Shown: piece after piece, positions 33,485 through 44,357 of the stretch
How the letters are laid out: each line of letters opens with the position of its first letter
Position numbering within the stretch: position 1 is the stretch's first letter
Source of the DNA: Henricia sp. BOLD:AAB3569
Lineage: Eukaryota; Echinodermata; Asteroidea; Spinulosida; Echinasteridae
Direction: 5' to 3'
NCBI GenBank assembly: GCA_037783545.1
Contig: JBBELK010000377.1
Location: 186,001 to 250,000, forward strand
DNA: 64,000 nucleotides
Notes under the pieces: model-generated
Told to the model about the DNA's origin: nothing
Seen by the model: only the letters and a program-made list of their open reading frames with translations
Databases searched by the model: none
Program-made: the position numbers and the translations under genes

Positions 33485-34904
33485 GGGTCATTCCGTGTCA
33501 ACGCTTTTGGACCTGACCATCACGGATTGAAATTAAATTTGGTGTGCTGATTTGACTCCTTGAGAAACTCTGAAGCTTTTAAAATGGCCATTTCATAAAA
33601 GCATCAAAATTGTATCTCTTACACAAGAGTTATGTGAATTTATAACCTTTGACCCTGATTTACAAAAATGCTTTTATTTTATATGTTAGCTTAATATGTG
33701 AAGAACATTTCCAGACAGATTAGGGATGGGCACTCTTGCGGTTTTGAATTATGATTACTTTAAAATTGGCTAACAAGTAAATAACATGTACATAACATGT
33801 AAAAAACATTTACAGTATACACATACATGTACATTGTAGTGTAATGTGTAGTACTGCATGTGATATGTACGTATACATGTATTTCACCCTTGTAGTGCAA
33901 AGTATAATCCATGTGAGGCAAAGACTCAATGATGATGTTGGTATCAGTATTTGGTTTCACATTAACATTTATTAAATGGGTTTAATGAACTTCTTAGCCG
34001 GTAGGCTGAATTGAATGAAGCTTACGACTTACGGTACGAGTATGGTCCCACTAAACATCAAGATACATAAGTGGGTGATGCCATTGGTGGCCAGAGACAC
34101 CAGGGAATCCCCATACTTTTCACAATAGAGTGCTCTGGGATCTTTTGCATCACACAACACACTGGACTAACGACTTCACATCCCCTCCGAAGGATGGAGC
34201 AATAAACGTGTGTTGAAGGGCTTGGTCATTGGCACAGGTACCACGGCTGGGTATCGAACCTGCAACCCCACATTTTCACGTGTTGCGAGTCCTTGTGTTG
34301 TCCCTACATGTAAGCGCCACACTGGGGACACTATCTTGGTTCACTAAAATGGTTGTGTCCAGCTCAGCTGTGCTAATTGAGGGGCTAAAAAGGATTACCA
34401 CATGCATTGTGTCATGAATATAAGGGGGATTTCACATGGGGCCATGATCCTCCCGTGTTTACCCTCTAGATGGGGAGAGAACAATAGAGCTACGTGGTGA
34501 AATGCACCGGCTGCTAGCAGAAAAGCACGGGCTGGAGGACAAACATGGGAGATGTTTAGTGACCTGTGACAGCTGTGAAATCTCAATACTTTGTGCTACT
34601 ATACTACTAGGGTGAAATAACATGTAAACTACATGCAGCACTACATCATGTACACATTACAGTGTGTACATGTATGTACATGTTATTTACATGTTATTTA
34701 CATGTTAGCCAATGTTCAAATAATCATATAACTCCAAAACTGTACGAGTGCCCATTCCAAATATTTCTGGAAATGTTCCTAACATCTTAAGCTAAGAAAT
34801 AAAAAACTAACAATTTTTCGAAGGAGTGAAATCAGAACACCAGATTCCATTTCAATTTGTGATGGTCAGGTCCAAAAGCGAGTTGAACTGACACGGAATG
34901 AGCC
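33485..34904. mobile_element. 1.4-kb element with ~300-400 bp inverted arms
   Basis: The left end ggtcattccgtgtca... and right end ...tgacacggaatgagcc are inverted, as are inner blocks (ttttggacctgaccatcac / gatggtcaggtccaaaa; taacatgtacataacatgt / acatgttatttacatgtta). The unique centre (about 33980-34560) includes a tRNA-derived segment. Confidence 0.75.
34050..34263 (-). repeat. tRNA-derived SINE-like fragment
   Basis: On the minus strand GGTTCGATACC (34250-34260) is a perfect RNA polymerase III box B. The adjoining ~200 bp (gtgctctgggatcttttgca...cctccgaaggatggagcaa) resembles a SINE body common in marine invertebrates, as I recall it. No clear box A was found. Confidence 0.45.
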
Positions 34905-35094
34905 AAAGGCCGTCCAAAGTTGTAAGCATTTTCAACGTTCTCCAAAGCGTTGAAAGGGGGTGGCTAGAGGAACGTGTAGGAGGTTGACACTTCGTAGTGT
35001 ATTTCAGGGGAGGGAGGGGTTCTTGAAAAGTACTATCCGAGTCGGATTTTCGATGGCCCTACAGGTGGACCAGTAAGGCTAAACAAACATCCTT

Positions 35095-35346
35095 TTAATG
35101 AAGACGGTTAAGGTTTAATGAAGTTTGTTTAACCTTTTCAATTACAAAATCACACAGCGATGCACTTTCGTGTTGTCTTGGATGTTCAAGATCACCTTTT
35201 GGATGAACATCAAATTCAATCACTGCAGCTTTTAGGAAAGAACTTGCCGACGTAACTATGATGTCATTAAGGATATAAAACTGCATTGATGTGCCGAGGT
35301 TGAGGGTAGTGGCATCACCCGTAACGTAAGGCACTCCATCATCCTG
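35095..35346 (-). CDS. Candidate terminal coding exon, unknown protein
   Basis: On the minus strand a T-rich tract and attacag acceptor precede an open exon of about 83 codons, beginning DDGVPYVTGDATTLNLGTSM and ending before a TAA at 35095. Composition is protein-like, with mixed charges and regular hydrophobics, unlike the surrounding repeat frames. I do not recognise the family and found no matching upstream exon. It may be a remnant of a transposon-captured or host gene. Confidence 0.35.
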   Translation of the reverse strand, partial: QDDGVPYVTGDATTLNLGTSMQFYILNDIIVTSASSFLKAAVIEFDVHPKGDLEHPRQHESASLCDFVIEKVKQTSLNLNRLH

Positions 35347-35439
35347 TAATAAAAAAAAAGAAAACAGAAAATCTAAAACTGTGTTCAAAAAGCAGATACA
35401 GTTCAAGCGGTAAGAGTTAGCAAGTTGATCAGATTTTTG

Positions 35440-35990
35440 TTTTTAGCAAGTCTTTTTGGGGGGGGGATTATGACCCAGGGACTGCCGAGGTGAATATATT
35501 CCATACAAATGTTGATCAATGTCCGTGAGTTTGGGAAATCTGGATGCAGTGAAAAGCAACTTGGCTCCACCGGGACTCAAACCACAGACCTTCTGCTTAA
35601 CATGCAAATGCCCTACCAATAGACCTGAAACGTAATGACGTCACGCGAAATCGCTAAGTTTGCGAACTTTGTGTATTATGCACGTAACTTTGTAAACTTT
35701 ACTAACCACTTCGCTGGCAAAAAAACGTCAAAAACAAACATCGTAAATTTCTAAAATGGTTCGTGTCAACTTAGTTGTGCCTGCGTAAGTTTTAAGCCCA
35801 CGATAGAAGCCGGAACTATGGTTTTAACTTTTAAGGCCTCAAAAGGCGGCGAAAATGGCCCTGCAATAATTGTGCAAACTAGCGATGCAGAGATTTCGTC
35901 CCTACTTTTCACCCATAATGCACCGCGATGACGTCATTATGTCATAGGTCTATTGAGCTATGACTCATCTGGCATTGGAAGGTGCAGATT
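35440..35990 (-). repeat. tRNA-derived SINE interrupted by a MITE
   Basis: On the minus strand box A-like tagctca (about 35956-35962) and box B GGTTTGAGTCCC (35572-35583) are those of a tRNA, with an anticodon-arm-like stretch (gcatgttaagcagaaggtctg). They are separated by the inserted MITE 35617-35955. The downstream body shares words with 41240-41360 (ttgtgaggaaa), a probable related copy. Confidence 0.65.
35617..35955. mobile_element. 339-bp MITE inside a SINE
   Basis: caatagacctgaaacgtaat... and ...attatgtcataggtctattg are imperfect inverted ends with gacgtca inside both. The flanks are consistent with a TA duplication. It splits the tRNA-like head of the SINE between its A and B boxes. 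Confidence 0.75.
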
Positions 35991-36389
35991 TAATGGAAAC
36001 AAATCAAAACTTTGAGTGGAAAAATATGTTGTGAGGAAAAACTTTGAAAATTTTCAGCCTGTCATGTTCTACACACAAAGGTCTCATGGGTCTGAACTGA
36101 AGCCATGATCAACTTTCCAATTCTTTCTCCAGAAACACATTTTTGCAAGAAAAACTGATGTATTCACCCTCTATTCTGCAAAGAGCAACAATAATTGATG
36201 GGTCATCTCTGATTCTCTCTCCCGCTCGGTAGCTAAGGAATGCCAGTGATTACGATAATGGTAACAACACACCGCCTCTGAAATTGAAAATGAAAGATCA
36301 CAAAAGAACAATTGTGCCTACAATGACATGAAATACTTCCCCTCCTCCGTACTCTTTACTTGGTAATAAATACCGCGGTTTTATTAGGG

Positions 36390-36600
36390 AATTCACACTG
36401 GTCGGGTTGGTACAATGGTCGAGTTTGTTCGAGTCAAGTTGGCAAACGGCCGAGTTGACTCGTACGCGTGCCAACTCGTGTACGAGTTCGTGCGCGTACG
36501 AGTTGGTGTGTGTACGAGTTGGCACGTGTACGACTTGACCAACTTGAGTACGTACGAGTTAACTCGCGTACGAGTTGGTTCGCGTACGAGTTGACCTACA
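36390..36600. repeat. GTACGAGTTGG minisatellite
   Basis: gtacgagttgg/gtacgagtt recurs about ten times with irregular spacing (~16-26 bp). An (acgt)n run follows at about 36695-36715. The frame on the minus strand across it is an artefact. Confidence 0.85.
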
Positions 36601-36844
36601 TGTATTCAACATCGTAATAAGCCGTATTCCTGAACGCGTGAGGGCGCTGTCAAGTAAACAGCTGGGGGTATGGTGCTCTAGCTCAGCAGACTAGACGTAC
36701 GTACGTACGTACGTACACGTGAAGCGAGCGGATCGGACGGCGTTTAGGCCGACCGATCATCGAGTCCTTTTGGCCAGTAATCGTCGGAAAGTGCATGAAG
36801 TGTAGTGAGTATTTCTGAGAATTTTATTACGTACTCTTCATTTG

Positions 36845-37104
36845 AAAATTCGTTCCGCAAATAAACAGTTGCGTGGCAAATCTTGTCAATTTTTTCGTCA
36901 TCCTGCAGTGCATGTATTATTGTACAAAGTCAATTGTGTTAAACTGAGGCTGAAAAGTGAGGCTGGGAAAATCGGGCCCGAAATGCGGCCACCTTTAGAT
37001 TGGTGTCTCATAATCGTATGTTTTGCACACAAGGTCTGAAGCCATGATCAACTTCTCAATTCTTTCCATCCTTCCAAATGGTAGTCTAATATTTAACCTT
37101 TCGT
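36845..37104 (+). repeat. 260-bp direct repeat flanking a satellite, left copy
   Basis: Nearly identical to 38680-38939, offset 1835. It begins aaaattcgttccgcaaata and ends tttaacctttcgt. The satellite begins immediately after it. The short frame inside (KIRSANKQLRGKSCQFFRHP) is present in both copies but has no known domain. Confidence 0.9.
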
Positions 37105-38525
37105 GTGATACAATAAAAATGAACGATATCCACAACATGTGCGGTACACTTTTCTGGAAAGGGGCATATGCGCTAGAAATGGACGTACTCCAGACGTGAT
37201 GATGGTGGACCTTTAATGCTCTAATTAGGCATCAATTAGTGTGAGGCTGGAGCCGGCACGGAAATTAAGTGTGCCCCCCGATGTGTTCTCCATGTTTATG
37301 GAATAAAAATGAACGATATCCACAACATGTGAGGTACACTTTTCTGGAAAGGGACACAAGCTATGAATGGCTGTACTCCAGACGTGATGATGGTGGACCT
37401 TTAATGCTCTAATTAGGCATCAATTAGTGTGAGGGTGAAGCCGGCACGGAAATTAAGTGTGCCCACCGATGTGTTCTCCACGTTTATGGAATAAAAATGA
37501 ACGATATCCACAACATGTTAGGTACACTTTTCTGGAAAGGGACACATAAGCTATGAATTGACGTACTCGAGACGTGATGATGGTTACCTTTATTTAATCC
37601 TCTAATTAGGCATCAATTAGTGTGAGGCTGGAGCCGGCACGGAAATTAAGTGTGCCCCCCGATGTGTTCTCCATGTTTATGCAATAAAAATGAACGATAT
37701 CCACAACATGTGAGGTACACTTTTCTGGTAAGGGACCTATGCGCTAGAAATGGACGTACTCCAGACGTGATGATGGTGGACCTTTAATGCTCTAATTAGG
37801 CATCAATTAGTGTGAGGCTGGAGCCGGCACGGAAATTAAGTGTGCCCCCCGATGTGTTCTCCATTTTTATGGAATAAAAATGAACGATATCCACAACATG
37901 TAAGGTACACTTTTCTGGAAAGGGACACATAAGCTATGAATGGACGTACTCGAGACGTGATGATGGTTACCTTTAATCCTCTAATTAGGCATCAATTAGT
38001 GTGAGGCTGGAGCCGGCACGGAAATTAAGTGTGCCCCCCGATGTGTTCTTCATGTTTATGCAATAAAAATAAACGATATCCACTACATGTGAGGTACACT
38101 TTTCTGGAAAGGGACCTATGCGCTAGAATTAAATGGACGTACTCCAGACGTGATGATGGTGGACTATTAATGCTCTAATTAGTCATCAATTAGTGTGAGG
38201 CTAAAGCCGGCACGGAAATTAAGTGTGCCTACCGATGTGTTCTCCACGTTTATGGAATAAAAATGAACGATATCCACAACATGTGAGGTACACTTTTCTG
38301 GAAAGGGACACATAAGCTATGAATGGCTGTACTCCAGACGTGATGATGGTGGACCTTTAATGCTCTAATTAGGCATCAATTAGTGTGAGGGTGAAGCCGG
38401 CACGAAAATTAAGTGTGCCCACCGATGTGTTCTTTACGTTTATGGAATAAAAATGAACGATATCCACAACATGTGAGGTACACTTTTCTGGAAAGGGACC
38501 AAAATGCGCTATAAATGGACGTACT
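37105..38525. repeat. ~190-bp satellite, seven to eight copies
   Basis: aataaaaatgaacgatatcc or a close variant recurs at 37110, 37301, 37489, 37683, 37874, 38061, 38257 and 38447, a period of 187-196 bp. Each unit contains a palindromic core ctaattaggcatcaattag and ggagccggcacggaaatta. Two alternating variants can be seen (ggacctatgcgctagaa and gacacataagctatgaa). It sits ~490 bp from the transposon's left tip. Confidence 0.92.
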
Positions 38526-38679
38526 ACATGCATATGTAGGAAAATAATCCAGGGTAAACAATTAAAGTCAACATTATTAATGAAGCTAATATACGCGAAG
38601 GCCATCATAGCAATGCAAACATTGTTACCTTTATTTTAAATTTAATTTAAAAATGTTTCGGTTCATTGTTCCGTTTACA

Positions 38680-38939
38680 AAAATTCGTTCCGCAAATAAA
38701 CAGTTGCGTGGCAAATCTTGTCAATTTTTTCGTCATCCTGCAGTGCATGTATTCTTGTACAAAGTCAATTGTGTTAAACTAAGGCTGAAAAGTGAGGCTT
38801 GGAAAATCGGGCCCGAAATGCGGCCACCTTTAGAATGGTGTCTCATAATCGTATGTTTTGCACACAAGGTCTGAAGCCATTATCAACTTCTCAATTCTTT
38901 CCATCCTTCCAAATGGTAGTCTAATATTTAACCTTTCGT
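38680..38939 (+). repeat. 260-bp direct repeat, right copy
   Basis: Second copy of 36845-37104 with a handful of substitutions. It starts ~155 bp after the last satellite unit. Confidence 0.9.
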
Positions 38940-38976
38940 TCAAACAATTTCCCACACAGATTTCGCTCTGCAGTGA

Positions 38977-39031
38977 CCTGTAGGTCAGTCGGAATTTCCT
39001 CGTCCGTGTAACACCCAAAATACTTAACCAG
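38977..39031 (-). repeat. Inverted partner of the YqaJ gene leader
   Basis: cagtcggaatttc, cgtccgtgt and aatacttaaccag here are the reverse complements, in mirrored order, of 42391-42443, just upstream of the SAP-YqaJ start codon. The two blocks are ~3.4 kb apart. Confidence 0.7.
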
Positions 39032-39504
39032 CGCTACACAGTAAGAATCCTTATTGATTGGTAAAAACATATATGTTAAAAAGAAAATGTAAGGGTCTTT
39101 TTTACGTTTTTTCTGGTTTAGTATCTTTAAACTATACTTTCTTCCTATCGGATTAGCAATGAGTGCTTCGCCGCGCGCCCAGTTGACAAGGCTCTCGAGT
39201 GTCATTGCGCGACGGATCGTACCATTAATTGTAGGGTATGCAGTTTATGAAAGTTCAAGTACGCCGCCAATAAATGCATCATATACCCTTTGAAACTGCA
39301 TTTGAATGTTTTAAAACCGTGTTGGGAGAGGAATAAATTCTTCCTGTTTGAAAATATTAATATTTGTTGCGTTTGTTCGTAGTGTGTAATCCCTGCTAAA
39401 ATCGGCCGCCCCCGTCCATATATTACGTGATCCGTCCTTTCGAATACGGCGCTAGACTGGTTTCCGATCCACATCTAAAAATCGGAACGGACGTGCCACT
39501 GAAT

Positions 39505-39722
39505 GGGAAAGCCATCTTCGTAGGAAGAAATGCGACTGCGTATTAAACGCTATCAAGTACGCGCACGCACACGCTGTAACATGTTCCAAACACGCGCGCG
39601 CGTGTTGCTCGAAATTTGTTCGAAATACGGCGCAGCCGATGCGCGTCATAAAAAACTACGCTCAAAATTCTGATGCACGTGGCGATTTGTAGGAAGTGAC
39701 GTCATTTGAACGTGATCAATTG
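39505..39722 (-). mobile_element. MITE with ATTGATCACGTTC ends, copy 2 (one end lost)
   Basis: Inverted relative to 32360-32597. It retains the end gaacgtgatcaattg; the other terminus near 39500 has decayed. It lies inside the ISL2EU-like element. Confidence 0.7.
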
Positions 39723-42464
39723 ATTTTCTTGCTTTATTTCCACAAACCGAAAATTAAGATCAGTAAATCGAAACATTCTGAACCTCAAAATTTACAAAAC
39801 AATTTGGGACGTTTTGGAAGATTTTATTAATGAATTACTTTGTAAGATGAGGGACCAGCTAAATTTGTATTTTTAAATTGTGCTTAAAAACAGTATCAAC
39901 ATTTTAGTGCACATGTAAATACATATCACAATATTTTGTCATGCAATCAACTTTTGCAATATAAAGCAGATAAATTATGTGCTAAGTAATGTTTCGTGCC
40001 AATAGCGCCATGAAATTGGCCCCTGGAGTTCAGAAATGTTTTCCCTTTTTTTCAATACTTCATTGCACCATCACTGCTGTCCTCATCTTTTGCAATGTCA
40101 GTCGTCATCGAAGTCTTCATTATCTTCAAAGCCCCAAAATTTTACTTCACGAGCAGACAAGAAAAAGAAAACTAAAAGTGTTGAAAGCAAGGTAACAATC
40201 ACATGATATGGTATCTTTGTGGAAGAAAACTGCTAACTGAAGGTGTTTTAAGTTTTGAATATTTGTTTTTACCTTTCATGCATTGGCTTAAATTTCTACA
40301 ATGCTCTTTATCAACATATTACTACGACTGTAATTGTGGGGAAATAAAACATGTTCCAAATTAGTTAACACTTTATTAAACAGCTTCAATTAACCCGCAA
40401 AGCATTATTATGACAATTCAGTGATTTCTTTAGAATGTATTGTACCTGTAGGTGATTGCACAACACATACAATGGAGAAATGAACTGATTGCATAATACA
40501 CACAATGAGGGAATGGAATGACAAGAATGCGAGTCAGGTAGTGTAGATAACAAGGAAATACAATTAATTACTTGTACTGTAACACTTATGTAATGCTGCT
40601 GTTCCTAATTTTAAAAGTTTTCCAGTCACGTAAATAATGTCTTGAAGTTGCTGCTGGTGGGTATCACCTTCATGCCATTTGGGAACGACTTTCACCTTCG
40701 CGGGTCCATCTCCTATTGGGAATGAGTGGACATGGGTTGGCTGCTCTCTTCCAAATGCCAAATACACCTCTTCGGGAGAATGATCTAGGGGAAAAAAAAC
40801 AATTACCTAATTTAAAAAAAATTGTTTAATATCCATATCTACATTGTTCAAAATCGATGCTTTGAATACAGACGTTAAAACAATTTTAGACGTTAAAACA
40901 AGTGTAATACAATTGTAGATCACTTGATGAATACCTGGTTGGCATTTGACGCTTGCTCATACGTTTGGGTTCACCGGCGATGTCATCCTGTTTATCCTCG
41001 AGCCTCAAATGTAGGTACAGGTGTGGACAATATGTGCTGCATCTGAAGTCTTCGCTCCTTGACAGTTTTGATCCAATCACTGTTCAGGTAAGTGAAATCT
41101 TCACTTCCTGACCCCTAATGCACCTGGTGGTTGGTGCCTTGTCCCCATCACTGTTGAACTGAAAAATGAATAACAAGTTAACATTAATAATAAATGGCAG
41201 TGAGGGTTGAGAAGTTGATCAGAATGTTTTTCTTTTTTTGAAATGACTCAAGCATCGGTAAGTGCAAATTTGATGGAGATACCCAAATTTTTGAGTTAGA
41301 AAAAAAAAAATTGTGAGGAAACACTTAGTCTCATATGTTTTGTGCAAAAGGTCGTAAGACATGATGAACGGTATAAATACCGTACATGTTCGCCACTAAT
41401 TCTTCCTAATAAAAGTAACCATGTCATGATCATAAGGGGGATCATAAATGCCCCAGAAAGTGTAAAATTTGGTTTGGAAACACGATAAGAAAATATCAAG
41501 TTTTTCTTTGAAAACACATTTTTGTTGTCATGCTCCATAGACTTAGTGCATGGAGTTTCAACTCGCGAACGTACATGATAGTTTTTCCATGATCAACCAC
41601 CAAATTCTCTCCGAATTTTTCGACCGTGACCGGTCGAGATGTCTTAAAACGAGACGACTGTCGCTGTCACTTGTTCACTGTACCGTGTACACTGCGCTGG
41701 TGCCTGGAGTGTGTTTTTCAGTTGTTAGTTTATGCCACTTAAACCACGAATTAGCAAACACGGACCGCTAGCAACATAAAGCTTACTATACTATTGTTAC
41801 CTTCATTACTTACTTTATTTTTACGAGTAATTTGTTGCTCATATACACAGCAATCTTTCGCGATCCATCGATGAAAATCATGATTGTTGCTGGCCGGCCG
41901 GCGCCGCGCCATACACAAAAAGGACATTTCAGTCTGGCTCTCTGACATGACGTTAAAATGCCGTATATTTATATTTCACAGGCCTGGATCCCAGACTTAA
42001 GGCCAATCATCAGAGTGGTCGATTTTATAGCAGGAAATGTACAAGAAAAATAAACACATTTAAATTTTGAAACTAGAAGAATTTATTCTACTGCAGCATA
42101 ATGTTAAAACATTTTAAATGTTATGAGCTACAATTCTGATGGTTGCATAATGTATACATTGACAATGTGCTTCAATTTTCATAAACCACACACCCCACAA
42201 ATAATGGTATGGTCTGTCGCGAAGTAACAATCGGTTTCCTGTTTAATGGCGACGCACTCGTTGTGAATCCGGGAAAAACAAAGTAGTTCCAGCGTCAAAA
42301 ACCGACAAAAACGCGAAAAGGACCCTCAAAGTTTATTTTTAACATCGATTTCTACTTTCAACAATAAATAAGGACTCAACTTGTTTAGGTCTGGTTAAGT
42401 ATTAAAGTCCTACACGGACGACGAAATTCCGACTGACCTACTGGCTAAGTAATAGGTTTTCACA
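39723..42464. other. Mostly noncoding interior of the transposon
   Basis: Apart from the minus-strand exon candidate at 40564-40784, I see only short frames. A segment near 40090-40190 is serine/lysine-rich and bounded by splice-like sites, but is too weak to call. Confidence 0.45.
40564..40784 (-). CDS. Candidate terminal coding exon, unknown protein
   Basis: A minus-strand exon preceded by a pyrimidine tract and cccctag acceptor encodes about 73 residues starting HSPEEVYLAFGREQPTHVHS and ending at TAA (40564). It looks protein-like. Upstream at about 40886-41090 is a possible preceding exon with a donor (ccaaccag/gtattc), but in the required phase that exon holds a stop. Family not recognised; possibly a pseudogene remnant. 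Confidence 0.35.
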
Positions 42465-44272
42465 ATGATGCATCAGTCATCACTGCTGACGGAAGCAGAT
42501 ATTCCTGGTGCTAAGCTTGATGTTGATCTCTCCACAGCAACGGTGATTCAACTGAAACGATGGCTAGCATGCAGAAAGGGAGCTTCAACGTCTGGTACAA
42601 AGTCAGAACTTGTAAAAAGGTAGGTTAGTCCAAGGTAATTATTTTGTTTGTTTGGGATTTTTGTACATTTATGACAGGACTTAGTAGCATGCAGATGCAG
42701 ATGGTGGCAGAAAAAAAGGAAGGGCTGGAGAAGCTGACCTTGGCTTCAGACCACCCTTTGTACAAAATATACATGTATGAGTGAGATAGGCTGAACATTT
42801 TCAATTGCCTAACAAAATCTTAAATTGTTCTCACTTCAAAATCTAGGTTTTTCCATCAAATTCAATTACTGAAGCCTAATGAATCATTTAAAGGAAAACA
42901 TTTCTTACAAATTTCTCCACTCTTAGCGAAAAAGCCTTTAGACCAAAATATCCTGGACAAGGTTTACATGTACATGTACAGTAGGCCTATGTAAAATAGC
43001 TGCTTCTTTACTTTTCTTTTTAAAAACCGGACGAGAAACTTATTTTTAATTTTTTGTTTTGGGCCTTAATTGTGATTTATTATCTTTGATTTCAGAGTAC
43101 AAGATTATATCAATGGAGGCCTTTCAGAAGTTTTGCTGACTGATCCAGACGGAGTAAATACCAAGGAGAAACAAGATAAAGGAGGAGTAACATGTCCCGC
43201 TATAAGTACTTTATCAACAAGGTTTCATCACCCTCCGAAGGAAGGTTGGACCAGTGACTTGTCCCAGGTGAGCTTGCACTTCATAACATATTGGATGCAT
43301 TGCCAGGAGGTTGTTTTAAATTTAGTTATATTAAGCGGCCTTTGTTATTTCGACTCGCCTCCTTCAGATTGTGAATTTGCATTTTGGGCGTCAGGTTTTT
43401 ATTATGCATATTGCCGTATAGTAAGGACATTTTTTTACAATGTGAAAGTGTATTTAGAACATTTCACACAATGCGTGCAAACACGCATGATGGTGCTGAA
43501 CATATGCTTCCTACAAAAATAACTTTTTACAGGAGGGGTCTATAGAGAACAGAAAAAAATTATAAATAAACTTATCTCAGGTATTTTTTGTTTCCTTCTG
43601 TTTGATAGGTTCCAGGTGGAGTATCGTATGGAGCGATGTGGAACTTTCTCGTAAACCAGCCACATTTAATGGAGAAGGCAAAGGGATGTGACCGACAGTT
43701 TGGGAAGGGGTATCGACTTTATTGTTCAGGGCACGTTACGGAAATTATGTATCACCCTATGTCTGCGGTATCTTCCTTTTTATACCTAAAAGCTACAGTG
43801 CTGCCATCCATGAAGAAAACCCAAACATACACCAGCTATATTTCAGTATGGCAATCAACACACCAAATACACTCGGCATATTGTACATGCCCTGCAGGAC
43901 TAACTGGCATTTGTTGCCATGTGGCAGCATTTTTATATGCATGCTCGGGTTTTACAATCGAAAGCAACACAAACACGTGTCAATCTACTCCTTCCTGTAC
44001 ATCCCGTCCTCAGCAATGGCTTGTGCCTTCCAGAAAGAGAAAAGTGGATAACTTCCCTATCCATGAGGCATTGTTTAAGAAACATGACCCTACCAAACCA
44101 AAGAAGAGGGCCCCAAAAATCAGACAGATCCAGGGGCGGATCCAGGAATTTTTCCAGGAGGGGGTTTTGCCACCAGGGAGGGGTTTTGCCCGTCAGATTT
44201 TTTATGTCAGCTCGTTTCGGACAGGCGGACACACACAAAATGCATTAAATTATCTTTTTTGGTGTCGGAGCA

Positions 44273-44305
<33 letters not shown>

Positions 44306-44315
44306 GTGGGTTTTG

Positions 44316-44357
<42 letters not shown>

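Noticed and set aside
34250..34260. Functional tRNA gene
   Set aside because: Only a box B is present; there is no cloverleaf or box A, so it is listed as a SINE-like fragment.
32360..39722. A single 7.4-kb transposon bounded by the two inverted 230-bp arms
   Set aside because: The left copy has its own two inverted ends within 240 bp, so these are two separate MITE copies. A 7.4-kb element would also overlap, not nest with, the 36619-50421 element.
40090..40192. Serine/lysine-rich exon with splice-like borders
   Set aside because: Low complexity; the competing frames are equally open and no partner exon was found.
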